Positions 1 to 9,879 of a stretch of DNA of 64,000 nucleotides are shown piece after piece. The DNA is from Micromonospora sp. NBRC 110009 (GTDB lineage: Bacteria > Actinomycetota > Actinomycetes > Mycobacteriales > Micromonosporaceae): NCBI RefSeq assembly GCF_030518795.1, contig NZ_CP130427.1, positions 6,324,001-6,388,000 of the forward strand, given 5' to 3'. Positions within the stretch are counted from its first letter, which is position 1. Every line of letters begins with the position of its first letter. The notes beneath the pieces were generated by a model. The model searched no databases. It saw nothing but the letters and a program-made list of their open reading frames with translations, and was not told where the DNA came from. The translations under genes were made by a program, and so were the position numbers.

Positions 1-435
1 CTGGTCGACGGCGAACGGCTGTACCCGACCGTCACCGGCCCGCACAGCGGTCAACTGGTGGTCTCCGGGGTGACCTGCCTGCGCGACGCGACCGTGACCG
101 GTCCGGTCCGGGTCCGGTCGGGCGGAACGTTGATCGCCACCGGCTCGTCGATCATCGGCCCGGTGGACGCCAGCGGTGCGGCCGGGGTCTTCCTGACCGA
201 CACCGCGGTGGACGGCCCGGTCCGGATCGCACAGTCCAGCGGTCCGGTGGTGGTCGTCGACGCCACCGTCACCGGGCCGGTCGAGGTGTCGAACAACCAG
301 GGCGACGCGCCGCTGGTGGCGGCCAACACCGTGACCGGTCCGCTGGCGTGCAGCGGCAACGCGGCGGCACCGGTCGACCTCGAGCTCGGCAACTCGGTGC
401 AGGGCCCGAGAAGCGGGCAGTGCGCGAGCCTCTGA
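1..435 (+). CDS. C-terminal part of a beta-solenoid-like repeat protein (5' end outside window)
   Basis: The frame is open from base 1, so the start lies upstream and only the last 144 residues are present. The visible part is built from a Gly-Pro-Val/Leu motif (T-G-P-V, I-G-P-V, D-G-P-V) recurring about every 20-22 residues. That period fits one coil of a right-handed beta-helix. Side chains between the motifs are mainly Val, Ala, Thr and Ser, and three Cys occur, one five residues from the end. No catalytic motif or membrane segment is visible. Such low-complexity solenoids are usually extracellular or surface-attached in actinobacteria, but that is inference. A GTG at 58 lies in frame but inside the repeat array, so it is not the true start. 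The function is unknown. Confidence 0.6.
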   Translation: MVDGERLYPTVTGPHSGQLVVSGVTCLRDATVTGPVRVRSGGTLIATGSSIIGPVDASGAAGVFLTDTAVDGPVRIAQSSGPVVVVDATVTGPVEVSNNQGDAPLVAANTVTGPLACSGNAAAPVDLELGNSVQGPRSGQCASL

Positions 436-446
436 CCCGCTGATCG

Positions 447-486
447 TCGTACCGGCAGGGCCGGCCCATCGGGCCTGCCGGTACGA
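447..486 (+). terminator. Hairpin terminator after the repeat-protein gene
   Basis: Perfect 13-bp arms (447-459 and 474-486, core CCGGCAGG/CCTGCCGG) enclose a GC-rich loop that can extend the stem. There is no T-tract, as is usual for high-GC actinobacterial terminators. It lies between two co-directional genes, so it probably separates their transcripts. Confidence 0.6.
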
Positions 487-515
487 CCCGCCCCCGACCG
501 GACCTGGAGAACACC

Positions 516-1217
516 GTGGACCAGCCCGTCATCCGCCCGCGACCCCGATCCGTCCCCCGGCGCCGGCGGCCGGACCGCCGTCGTTTCCCCCGGCGCCGGC
601 TGACCGCGCTCGCCGCGGTCGCCGTGTCTCTGGTGCTCACCGGCTGCACCCGCAGCAAGCCGGCTGCGGTCGGCGGAACGGCGGCAGCGGCGACGCCCGT
701 CGTGAGCGGACCATTGTGCGATCTACTGCCTTCGGGCAACGATCCGGGCAACCCGGCGTCCCTGGCCGGCCAGCCGGCCGAGGTGGCCCTGCAGTGGCTT
801 CCCGTGCTCACCACGTTCGACGCCGCGGTGCGGGCGTCCGGGCTGGCCGCCGACCTGCACGCCGGGTCGGGCCTGACCATCCTGGCCCCGACGGACGACG
901 CGTTTGCGGCCAAGTTCTCCGAGGACAACCTGGACCAGCTGCTCCTCGTCCAGCAGGACACGCTCCGCGACCTGCTCCGCGAACACCTCGTCGCCGGTTC
1001 GCTGTCGCTGTCCGACATGGTGGCCGCCGGTGGGGTCACCACGCTCGCCGGCACCAGGATCACGGTCGCCGGTGGCGGGGGGACGGCGCGCCTGGCCGGC
1101 CAGGCCGACACCGTGTGCGCCGACTATCAGGTCGCCGGCGCGCGAATCCACATCATCAACCGGGTGCTCGGCAAGCTACCCACGACGGGCGGCGAGGACG
1201 GGCACCGCGCGCACTGA
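516..1217 (+). CDS. Fasciclin-domain lipoprotein
   Basis: 233 residues. A very basic N-terminus (many Arg in the first 28 residues) leads into a hydrophobic segment ending in a lipobox, L-T-G-C near residue 44. The mature protein should therefore be lipid-anchored on the outer face of the membrane. The rest is one FAS1 (fasciclin) domain, recognised by L-T-I-L-A-P-T-D-D-A-F-A in its first half and the terminal H-I-I-N-R-V-L pattern. FAS1 domains mediate adhesion or protein-protein contacts and have no enzymatic motif. The GTG start at 516 follows a GGAG seven bases upstream. The gene lies 94 bp before a secreted M14 peptidase, so both belong to an envelope-directed stretch. The family call is firm; the ligand is unknown. 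Confidence 0.85.
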   Translation: MDQPVIRPRPRSVPRRRRPDRRRFPRRRLTALAAVAVSLVLTGCTRSKPAAVGGTAAAATPVVSGPLCDLLPSGNDPGNPASLAGQPAEVALQWLPVLTTFDAAVRASGLAADLHAGSGLTILAPTDDAFAAKFSEDNLDQLLLVQQDTLRDLLREHLVAGSLSLSDMVAAGGVTTLAGTRITVAGGGGTARLAGQADTVCADYQVAGARIHIINRVLGKLPTTGGEDGHRAH

Positions 1218-1311
1218 CCCCCGCGCGCCCGATCTTGACCGCGGAAAAGCGCAGATCATAGGGTTTCGATCGAGATCGGTTGATCTCACCCAAGCGAAGA
1301 GAGGCATCCCG

Positions 1312-4122
1312 ATGCGCCTGTCGAAGCGTCCGCCCGGGGCGGTCCCCGTCAAGAGAACGGCCAGCGCCGCAGCGTTGCTCCTGCTGGCCGGCATCACGCC
1401 GATGCTCGGTGGCGCCCCGGCCGGCGCCGCCCCCACTCCCCCCAGCTGCAGCACCGACCCGGCCGCCCGACTGTCCACCGTGCCCAGCCCGGAGTCCGCG
1501 CTGGGCTTCCCGCTCGGCGCCGGCCAGGAGCGGGTCGTCACCAACGACGAGGTCCGCAGCTACCTGAACGCCGTCGACGCCGCCTCCGACCGGGTGGTCA
1601 CCGGCGTCATGGCGACGAGCGTGCTCGGCCAGCCGCTGCCGTACGCCATCGTCTCCAACGAGCGGCACGTCCAGCCGGGCGCCCTGCAGCAGATCGCCAG
1701 GGACATCCGCGACCTGCGGGACCCGCGCCGGACCACGGCGAAGAGGGCCGCCGAGACCGCGACCGACCGCCCGGCCATCGTCTGGGTGACCGCGAACGTG
1801 CACGGCGGCGAGAAGAGCGGCACGGACGCCGCCCTCAAGACCCTGTACGAGCTGGCCTCCGGACTGTCCTGCGCGGTCGCGGAGCGGAACGACAACCTGG
1901 TCACCGTCATCGTGCCAACCCAGAACCCGGACGGCCGCGACGCCACCCGCCGGCAGAACGAGTACGGCTTCGACATGAACCGGGACTGGTTCGCCCGTAC
2001 CCAGCAGGAAACCGACGGCAAGATCGAACTCCTGCGGCAGTACCCGCCGCAGGTCTTCATCGACGCGCACGAGATGGGCGGCCGGCAGTACTTCTTCCCG
2101 CCGAACGCCGACCCGATCCACCACGAGATCGCCAGCGAGAACGTCGACTGGATCAACCGGATCGGCGAGGCCAACAAGGCCGGCTTCGGCTTCAACGGCG
2201 CCTGCGGCGAGACCGTCACCACCGAGTGCTACTTCAACTACGCGCGATACGACCTGTTCTACATGGGGTACGGCGACACCGTCCCGGCCGCCGGGTTCGG
2301 CGCAGCCGGCATGACTTTCGAGAAGGGCAGCGCGTCGGCGGTGGCCGACCGGGTCCAGCAGCAGTTCCACACCCAGTGGGCAACCCTCGGCTGGGCCGCC
2401 GCCAACAAGCACGAGGTGCTGAGCGGCTACTTCAAGATCTGGACGGACGCGCTCGCGGAGGGCAAGGTCGGCACGCTGGAGCCGAACGAGGTGGTCCAGC
2501 CGACCAACACCGTCCAGTTCCCGGTGCCGGACGTCAAGATCCGCTCGTACTTCCTGCTGCCCGACCGCCAGCTCGGCGACGTGCGCCGGCTGGTCGAGCG
2601 GCTGCGCCGGATGGACGTCGAGGTGTACGAGGTGACCAAGCCGACCACGGTCCCCACGGCCCGCGTCTTCGGCGGGCGCACCGCGAGCGACGTCGCGGTG
2701 CCCGTGGGCGCGTACTGGATCCCGATGGACCAGCCGCAGAAGCACTGGATCCAGGCGATCATGGGCGAGGACGCCTACGTGCCGTTCCCGTACTTCTACG
2801 ACGTGTCGTCCTGGAGCAACCCGCTGCTGATGGGTGTGGACACCATCTACACCGGCGACGACGTCCGGCCCCAGGCCCAACTGGTCCGGCAGATCTCCGG
2901 CGGCAAGACCTCAGCGGCGCCGGCGTTCGGCTCGTACGCGTACCCGCTGGACTCCGCGGCAGCGGCTGAACTCACCTTCCGGCTGCTCGGCCAGGGTGTG
3001 CCGCTGGTCCGTGACCTCGAGACCAGCGTGGTCGGCTTCCCCGCGAAGAGCCTGACCTCGGAGCTCGACCAGGTCGCCCGGTCGCTCGGGGTGACCCTGG
3101 CCCCGAACGACGCGGCAGCCAGCGGGACCCCGGTGGACCTGCCGGACGTCGGGCTGTTCCGGGGCACCGGCATCTCCACCACCTCCGGCTCCCACGGTGA
3201 GGCCCGGTACGTGCTGGGCAAGCGGTGGGGCCTCGACCTGAAGCCGGTGACCACCGCCGACATCAACGACAACACCCCCGCGTTCACCGAGCGCACCGTG
3301 CTGCTCGTGCCGGACGGCAGCAGCGCGACCGGCGGGCTCACCGCCGCCGGGCAGGCCAATCTGCGGAACTGGATCGCCCAGGGCCACACCTACATCGGGT
3401 TGCGGAACGAGGGCACCCGGATGGCCCGGGCCGCCGGACTGACCTCGACGACGGAGAAGGCGAAGCCGGGCGGCTACCAGGTGCCCGGCTCGCAACTGCG
3501 GGTCGACGTCGATCAGGACAGCCCGGTCGCGCTGGGCCGCCCGGCGGAGGACTTCGCGTTCAACAACGACGACTCGATCCTGACCCCGAGCAGCACCGGC
3601 ACCAACGTGCTCAGCTACCCGTCCGACAACACCTTCTGGTCGAACGGCTACTCGGTGGGCAGCGACGCGCTGAAGGGGACGGCCGCGCTGGTTGACGAGC
3701 CGACCGGCGCCGGCCGGGCGGTGCTGTTCGCGTTCAACCCGCTCTTCCGGGCGTACATCGAGAACGCGCAGCACCTGGTGGCCAACGCCCTGCTCTACCC
3801 GTCGGGTGCGACGAACCGCGCCGGCGCCCGCGCGACCGGCGTCGCCCCCGCCCGGGCGGCGGCCGCAGCCCAGCCGGTGGCCAGCAACCTGGGCGGCGAG
3901 TGGCGGCCGATCACGGTCGAGGTGGCGGCCGGCGACCGGGACCGCGCGGCAGCGGTGGTCGCCCGGTACACCGACACCGCCCGGGTCGCCGTGATGAACG
4001 GATCGGCCTACCTGGTGATCCCGAACCCGGACGGCCTGCAGGCCGACGAGCACCCGTTCCTGCGTGACCTGGTCAGTGCCCTCCGGGACGCGCAGATCCC
4101 GCTCCGCTCCCTGGTGGGCTGA
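1312..4122 (+). CDS. Secreted M14-family zinc carboxypeptidase
   Basis: 936 residues with a Sec-type signal peptide (hydrophobic core about residues 17-33, A-G-A-A before the cleavage region). The M14 zinc site is visible: H164 and E167 in N-V-H-G-G-E-K-S-G, H253 in I-D-A-H-E-M-G-G, and the likely catalytic Glu near 337 in M-T-F-E-K-G-S. N-P-D-G-R and D-M-N-R-D-W are further family signatures. The catalytic domain ends near residue 390. The following ~540 residues are a long extension with no domain I recognise, much larger than in classical carboxypeptidases. The ATG at 1312 is chosen because a purine-rich AAGAGAGG lies just upstream and the signal peptide follows directly. It probably trims extracellular peptides or peptidoglycan stems; the substrate is not inferable. 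Confidence 0.9.
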   Translation: MRLSKRPPGAVPVKRTASAAALLLLAGITPMLGGAPAGAAPTPPSCSTDPAARLSTVPSPESALGFPLGAGQERVVTNDEVRSYLNAVDAASDRVVTGVMATSVLGQPLPYAIVSNERHVQPGALQQIARDIRDLRDPRRTTAKRAAETATDRPAIVWVTANVHGGEKSGTDAALKTLYELASGLSCAVAERNDNLVTVIVPTQNPDGRDATRRQNEYGFDMNRDWFARTQQETDGKIELLRQYPPQVFIDAHEMGGRQYFFPPNADPIHHEIASENVDWINRIGEANKAGFGFNGACGETVTTECYFNYARYDLFYMGYGDTVPAAGFGAAGMTFEKGSASAVADRVQQQFHTQWATLGWAAANKHEVLSGYFKIWTDALAEGKVGTLEPNEVVQPTNTVQFPVPDVKIRSYFLLPDRQLGDVRRLVERLRRMDVEVYEVTKPTTVPTARVFGGRTASDVAVPVGAYWIPMDQPQKHWIQAIMGEDAYVPFPYFYDVSSWSNPLLMGVDTIYTGDDVRPQAQLVRQISGGKTSAAPAFGSYAYPLDSAAAAELTFRLLGQGVPLVRDLETSVVGFPAKSLTSELDQVARSLGVTLAPNDAAASGTPVDLPDVGLFRGTGISTTSGSHGEARYVLGKRWGLDLKPVTTADINDNTPAFTERTVLLVPDGSSATGGLTAAGQANLRNWIAQGHTYIGLRNEGTRMARAAGLTSTTEKAKPGGYQVPGSQLRVDVDQDSPVALGRPAEDFAFNNDDSILTPSSTGTNVLSYPSDNTFWSNGYSVGSDALKGTAALVDEPTGAGRAVLFAFNPLFRAYIENAQHLVANALLYPSGATNRAGARATGVAPARAAAAAQPVASNLGGEWRPITVEVAAGDRDRAAAVVARYTDTARVAVMNGSAYLVIPNPDGLQADEHPFLRDLVSALRDAQIPLRSLVG

Positions 4123-4145
4123 GGCACCGGCCCACAACCGACACG

Positions 4146-4177
4146 AAGGCCGCCGACCCGCAGGGGTCGGCGGCCTT
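4146..4177. terminator. Bidirectional terminator between M14 peptidase and gltA
   Basis: Perfect 14-bp arms, AAGGCCGCCGACCC (4146-4159) and its complement (4164-4177), with a 4-nt loop. The A/T ends give short A and T flanks for either strand. The position between two converging genes fits a shared terminator. Confidence 0.85.
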
Positions 4178-4193
4178 CGGCGTCAGACCGGGG

Positions 4194-5477
<1,284 letters not shown>

Positions 5478-5673
5478 GTGTTCCTCGCTTCGCCGGCAAG
5501 ATCTTCGTTGAATTGCCTTCGCTTTTACCGTAGTCACGATAGGGAGGACACCGCTCGTCGTGGTTCGAGGGTGAGGTATGCGTCACCCGATTCCCGACTT
5601 GCCGGCTGGGAAACCCTGTGGAAGCGCGCCCAGGTCGGTGCCGGCCCGACCGCCACCGACGGCCACGCGGCCA

Positions 5674-7719
5674 TCAGGAGAGGGTGAGCCGGCGCAGGCC
5701 GCCGTCGGCGCCGATCCGGTAGATGTCCAGCCGGTTGACCCCGGCCGCGAAGAGCCGGTCGTCGGGAAGGAAGGCGGCGAACCGCCGGCCGCCCTGGTCC
5801 GGCGGGACGACCGGGACGACCGCACCGATCGTGCCGTTGACCGCCACCGCGAGCCTCGTCCCGTCCGGCACCGAGGCGGGCACGGTGCCCCAGACCAGGG
5901 CCGGCAGTTCCCCGTGCGCGGGGTCGACGGCGCGGAACGCGTCGAGGTCGGCCACGGTCGCCGTACCCCCGGCGGGCCTGTCCCCGACCCGGGTGCCGAC
6001 CAGCGGGTCCGGGGCGGGCGCGGCGGGCGGGCTCGGCACGCCGCCGGTGATCTTCAGCGGCTGCCCGGGCCGGTCGTAGAAGCGCTTGTCGGCCCGCGCC
6101 CGCGGGGCCTGCTTCGCCGAGCGGCCGTCCATCCGCCAGGGCACCCGGATGTGGGTCTCGTCCAGGATCGTGGGGAGCAGGTCCACGTGCTCCCAGTTCC
6201 GGTCGTCGACCTTGCCGGCGCGCTGGCCCGGCTCCTTGACGAACATCGGCACCCAGGCCACCTGGTCGGCGGCGTGGTTGATGGCGTCCAGGCCCCGGCC
6301 CTGCCAGTCCTTGCGGAAGCTCACCCCGTGGTCGGCGGTGACCAGGATCAGCGCCTTGTCGTACAGGCCGGTGGCGCGCAGGGTGCGCAGCGTCTCCCCG
6401 ATCAGCCGGTCGGTGTAGCCGAGCTGGGCCAGATGCCGCGCCCGGGCCAGGTCGACCCAGCCGACGCCGTCGTTGGGCAGGTCCTCCGGGGCGGCGTAGT
6501 GCGCCCCCGAGGGCAGGTACGCCCACGGCGAGTGCGGCATCAGCAGGTGCAGGAAGTGCAGGGTGGGCCGGGCGGACGGGCGCAGCCCGGCCAGGAAGCT
6601 GGTGAAGCGCGCCGGCTGGTTGTCGTCGAGGGTGTCCCAGCGGAACTTCGGGTCGTCGGGGACCGGTTCGGCGGCGTCCAGCCCCGCCTCGGCCCGGGTC
6701 AGTTCCCGGTACGAGTCCTCCGGGTCGGCCCGGCTGTCCACCGGCGCGGTGACCTGGCGCAGCAGCTTGCCGCTCTCCCGGACCAGCACCCCGAGCCCCT
6801 GCTGCGGGCTGACCGGCTGGTCGCAGCGGCTGGGCGGGCAGAGCCGGGTGATGCTCTCCTCGGCCTTGACCTCGTAGAGGCCGCCGAGGGCGGTGAACAG
6901 GTTGTCCGGGTACTGCGAGTAGTGCGGGGCGAACGGTTCGGCCGGGTAGCGGCCGGTCAGCATGGCCGGCAGCGCGTAGGGCGTCCAGCCGCTGACCCCG
7001 GTCGCGTCGCGATACCAGGTCGAGCCGGCGGCCAGCTCGGCGAAGTGCGGGTACCGGGTGGCGTCGATCTTCCCGTCCGGCCCGAGCAGCGAGACCAGGG
7101 GCAGCTCGTCCAGCACGATCATGACCACCGGTGGGTGCGCCCCGGCGCCGGCCACCCCGGCGGCGCCGCCGTGGCCGCGCGGCAGCACCACCGCCGAGGC
7201 GGGCGAGGCGAACAGGAACAGGCCGACGAAGACCACCGGCCCCACCGCGGCCACCCGCAGCACCCGCGTGAGCGCCCGCCACCGCCGGTGCGCGGCCGCC
7301 CCGGCGACCCCGGCCACCGCCGCGGCCAGCAGCAGCGGTACGCCCCGCAGCGGCGTGGTGTGCCGCCCGACCTGCACGGCGAGGGCGGCCAGCAGCAGCC
7401 CCACCAGCAGGGTGTGCACGGCCGCCCGGGCGACCCGACCGGCGGGCAGGCTGGCCGCGCCGAGCAGGGCGAGCGGCACCGTCGGCGCGACCGCGACCAG
7501 GGCCACCAGAAGCAGCACGTCGAGCCGGGTGGCCTGGTGGAACAGGAAGAAGTCGGGGCTGCGGCCGAGCACGTCCAGCAGCGGCTGGGTGACCACCAGG
7601 CCGACCAGCGCCAGCACCTCCGCCAGGCGGCCCAGCTCGGCCCGCCAGGTGCCCCGGCGCCGGGGCGGCTCCGGTGGGGCCGGCCGGACGGGTGGGGGCG
7701 CGAGGGTCCGTTCAGCCAC
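5674..7719 (-). CDS. Membrane sulfatase-fold (alkaline phosphatase superfamily) protein
   Basis: 681 residues. The N-terminal third carries about five hydrophobic membrane segments (roughly residues 30-185), followed by an extracytoplasmic sulfatase-type domain. Metal-site motifs are visible: M-I-V-L-D-E-L-P near the domain start and T-A-D-H-G-V-S near its end. At the nucleophile position the sequence reads G-W-T-P-Y-A-L-P-A-M-L-T-G, so Thr rather than the Cys/Ser of true sulfatases. That resembles LtaS-type and phosphoethanolamine-transferase-type enzymes, which modify lipids or envelope glycans. The GTG start at 7719 overlaps the upstream methyltransferase stop by 8 nt, so translation is coupled. 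It is the third gene of a three-gene operon. The superfamily is clear; the substrate is unknown. Confidence 0.85.
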   Translation of the reverse strand: MAERTLAPPPVRPAPPEPPRRRGTWRAELGRLAEVLALVGLVVTQPLLDVLGRSPDFFLFHQATRLDVLLLVALVAVAPTVPLALLGAASLPAGRVARAAVHTLLVGLLLAALAVQVGRHTTPLRGVPLLLAAAVAGVAGAAAHRRWRALTRVLRVAAVGPVVFVGLFLFASPASAVVLPRGHGGAAGVAGAGAHPPVVMIVLDELPLVSLLGPDGKIDATRYPHFAELAAGSTWYRDATGVSGWTPYALPAMLTGRYPAEPFAPHYSQYPDNLFTALGGLYEVKAEESITRLCPPSRCDQPVSPQQGLGVLVRESGKLLRQVTAPVDSRADPEDSYRELTRAEAGLDAAEPVPDDPKFRWDTLDDNQPARFTSFLAGLRPSARPTLHFLHLLMPHSPWAYLPSGAHYAAPEDLPNDGVGWVDLARARHLAQLGYTDRLIGETLRTLRATGLYDKALILVTADHGVSFRKDWQGRGLDAINHAADQVAWVPMFVKEPGQRAGKVDDRNWEHVDLLPTILDETHIRVPWRMDGRSAKQAPRARADKRFYDRPGQPLKITGGVPSPPAAPAPDPLVGTRVGDRPAGGTATVADLDAFRAVDPAHGELPALVWGTVPASVPDGTRLAVAVNGTIGAVVPVVPPDQGGRRFAAFLPDDRLFAAGVNRLDIYRIGADGGLRRLTLS

Positions 7720-9127
7720 CGACCACCACCTGGTAGAGCGTCCGGGTGCCGGAGGGCAGCTGGGCCCGGTGCGCGACCCGGCCGTGCCGGGCGAGCAGCG
7801 CCTCGAACGTCTCCCGCCGGTAGTCCGGGAAGAGGCCGTCCGGCTTGTTGGCCAGCAGCCGGCGGGTCATCGGGTCCTGGGGGTGGACGAACTCCACCAC
7901 CAGCGTGCCGCCGGCCGCAGCCAACCCGACGAGCTGGTCCAGCACCTGGGCCAGCGGGACGTTGCGGCCGATCGCCAGGTGGTGCACCAGCGCCAGGGCG
8001 AGCACCACGTCGGCCCGGGCCCGGTCGGCGAAGGCGGCCCGCTCGACGCCCCGCCAGCCGCCGCCGGGCGACGGGTCGGCCAGGTCCATGACCAGCGGCA
8101 GGATCCGCCGCTCCCGCTCGTCCCGCAGTGCCCGGTAGAGGGTGTCGACCACGGTCGGGTCCTGCTCGACCGCCACCACGTGGTCGGCGTGCCGGGCGGC
8201 GATCCGGGCGTACCGGCCGTCGTTGGCGCCGAGGTCGAGCACCAACCCGGGGCCGGTGGCGGCCACCGCCCGGTCGACGAACTGCTCCTTGACCTGCCGG
8301 TCGGCCACCGAGTACGCGCAGCTGCGCTGGTAGTCCGCCCAGTGGCTCTCCCCGGGCCGGTGGTCCAGGCGGCGGACCAGCTTCGCCAGCCCGCGTACCG
8401 TCGCCAGGGCCAGCTCCCGGGAGTATCCGGCGGCCCGGAGCTGGTCGCGGACGTCGGTGGTGCTGGCGCGGGCGTTGCGGGCCTGCATCGCGCCGTGCAG
8501 GTGGACGTGGGTGAGCACCCCGGCCCGCAGCCGGCGGGCGCCGCCGAAGAGCCGGCGCATCTGGTCCGGCTCGATGCCGTCGATCCGGGCCCGCAGCCAG
8601 GGCTGGAAGTCGAGCCCGAGGTGGGCCTGGAGCAGCAGCGGGTAGAGCATGGTCTGGCAGAACTGCCGGTAGCCGGCCCAGGGTTCCCCGTCGCGGGCCG
8701 GCTCGAACGAGCCGATGTCGATGAAGACCGGCGCGACGCCCCGCCACTGGAGGTTGTAGGCGGAGCCGTCCTTGGTGGTGAACCCGGCGTCGAGGGCCGC
8801 CGCGAGGATCTCCAGGTGCAGCAGGGCGGCGTCGCGCAGCATCCCGTACGACCACTCGTAGGGGTGGGAGACGAACGGGATGCGTTCGTGCCGGAGCACC
8901 GCCGCCCAGGGCACGTCGACCGGGGTGGGGATCAGCTCCTCGGTGCCGCAGACCTTCCCGGAGGCGAGCAGCTCCTGGAAGAAGTCGCTGGCGGCGAGGG
9001 CCCGCCAGTCGCGGGCGGACCGGTCGTCCAGGCCGCGGAACACCTCGCCACGGCGGTGGAAGACCCGGTTGCCGGGGTCACGGAAGGAGCCCGGCTCGAC
9101 GCGTACGCCGGGGTCGGAGACGGCCAC
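7712..9127 (-). CDS. SAM-dependent methyltransferase, large variant
   Basis: 471 residues. The C-terminal half has a class I methyltransferase fold with motif I as V-L-D-L-G-A-N-D-G-R-Y (about residue 260), an acidic ribose-binding Glu in V-V-A-V-E-Q-D, and D-V-V-L-A-L-A-L-V-H-H near motif IV. The N-terminal 250 residues are a conserved-looking region (F-I-D-I-G-S-F-E, Q-W-R-G-V-A-P-V) with no domain name I can assign. Proteins of this shape are often found in surface-glycan gene sets, and the downstream sulfatase-fold gene supports an envelope role. The GTG start at 9127 lies 5 bp after the small upstream gene's stop, and its end overlaps the next gene by 8 nt. The methyl acceptor is unknown. 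Confidence 0.85.
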   Translation of the reverse strand: MAVSDPGVRVEPGSFRDPGNRVFHRRGEVFRGLDDRSARDWRALAASDFFQELLASGKVCGTEELIPTPVDVPWAAVLRHERIPFVSHPYEWSYGMLRDAALLHLEILAAALDAGFTTKDGSAYNLQWRGVAPVFIDIGSFEPARDGEPWAGYRQFCQTMLYPLLLQAHLGLDFQPWLRARIDGIEPDQMRRLFGGARRLRAGVLTHVHLHGAMQARNARASTTDVRDQLRAAGYSRELALATVRGLAKLVRRLDHRPGESHWADYQRSCAYSVADRQVKEQFVDRAVAATGPGLVLDLGANDGRYARIAARHADHVVAVEQDPTVVDTLYRALRDERERRILPLVMDLADPSPGGGWRGVERAAFADRARADVVLALALVHHLAIGRNVPLAQVLDQLVGLAAAGGTLVVEFVHPQDPMTRRLLANKPDGLFPDYRRETFEALLARHGRVAHRAQLPSGTRTLYQVVVGG

Positions 9128-9132
9128 GCGGG

Positions 9133-9282
9133 TCAGCCCTGGTCGGTGGGCTGGCGGCGGAACCGGGCCACCAGGCGACGCCAGTAGAGCTTGACGGCCA
9201 CCGCGGCGCCGGCGACCCCGCCGACCACCGCCTGCACGATCAGGCTGCCGGACCCCGCGTCCAGGTAGGCCAGGTGCGTCAC
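9133..9282 (-). CDS. 49-residue single-pass membrane protein, first gene of the sulfatase operon
   Basis: A GTG at 9282 preceded by GGGAG gives a 49-residue protein: a short N-terminus with Y-L-D-A-G-S-G-S, one hydrophobic span (about residues 13-30, Ile/Val/Ala/Gly rich) and a basic cytoplasmic tail. An upstream in-frame extension to 9429 has no ribosome-binding site and is rejected. The Y-L-D-A-G-S-G-S motif looks strongly conserved in style. The gene is 5 bp from the methyltransferase and leads the operon, so it may be an adaptor or stabilising subunit for the membrane sulfatase-fold enzyme. That is inference. Confidence 0.7.
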   Translation of the reverse strand: MTHLAYLDAGSGSLIVQAVVGGVAGAAVAVKLYWRRLVARFRRQPTDQG

Positions 9283-9323
9283 GGCTGCTCCCTTCCCCTC
9301 GCCCGCTTGTCGAAGCCCAGCCC

Positions 9324-9329
9324 GATATA
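9324..9329 (-). promoter_or_regulatory. Candidate -10 element of the sulfatase operon
   Basis: On the minus strand TATATC lies 42 bp before the GTG of the 49-residue gene, inside a small near-palindrome (GCCCG-ATATA-CGGGC on the plus strand). It is the most AT-rich spot in the divergent intergenic region. No convincing -35 box is visible. Confidence 0.35.
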
Positions 9330-9451
9330 CGGGCTTTCGCCCCTCTAAGCCGGACTTGTCATTCACCGTACGCCTTCGGGCGAAACCGTGGGCCACAACG
9401 GTCACTCGGCCACCGTCCGATCCGTTCAAGACAACCGGACCCGCCGGCCCC

Positions 9452-9457
9452 TACCGT
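9452..9457 (+). promoter_or_regulatory. Leaderless-type -10 (TACCGT) for the VOC gene
   Basis: TACCGT ends 7 nt before the ATG at 9465 and no Shine-Dalgarno sequence is present, so transcription probably begins at or next to the start codon. Confidence 0.55.
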
Positions 9458-9464
9458 GGCCGCC

Positions 9465-9863
9465 ATGACACCGCACTTCGACCTGATCGGCATGGTCGTC
9501 ACCGACATGGGCCGCACGCTCGACTTCTACCGCCGCCTGGGACTGCCGGTCCCACCCGGCGCGGAACGCGAACCGCACGTGGAGGTCACCCTCGACAACG
9601 GCGTCCGGCTGGCGTGGGACACGGTGGAGACGATCCGCAGCTTCGACCCGGGCTTCACCCCGCCCACCGGCAGCCCCCGGGCCAACCTGGCCTTCCGCTG
9701 CACCGACCCGGCGGGGGTGGACCGCTGGTACGCGGACCTGACCGCCGCCGGCCACCACGGTCACCTGCCGCCCTGGGACGCCTTCTGGGGCCAGCGCTAC
9801 GCGGTCCTGCACGACCCGGACGGCAACGGCGTCGACCTGTTCGCCCCGCTCAAGAGCGACTGA
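9465..9863 (+). CDS. VOC (glyoxalase/bleomycin-resistance fold) family protein
   Basis: 132 residues, a single vicinal-oxygen-chelate unit made of two beta-alpha-beta-beta-beta repeats. It starts F-D-L-I-G-M-V-V-T-D-M and ends with the typical F-x-D-P-D-G-N-G-V-D-L-F (here L-H-D-P-D-G-N-G-V-D-L-F). Family members are metal-dependent lyases, dioxygenases or small-molecule binding proteins, and the single domain gives no substrate hint. The ATG at 9465 is chosen over a GTG three codons earlier because of the leaderless -10 spacing. It diverges from the sulfatase operon and converges with the AraC-type gene, 16 bp away. Confidence 0.85.
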   Translation: MTPHFDLIGMVVTDMGRTLDFYRRLGLPVPPGAEREPHVEVTLDNGVRLAWDTVETIRSFDPGFTPPTGSPRANLAFRCTDPAGVDRWYADLTAAGHHGHLPPWDAFWGQRYAVLHDPDGNGVDLFAPLKSD

Positions 9864-9879
9864 CCCACCGCCGCGCCGA

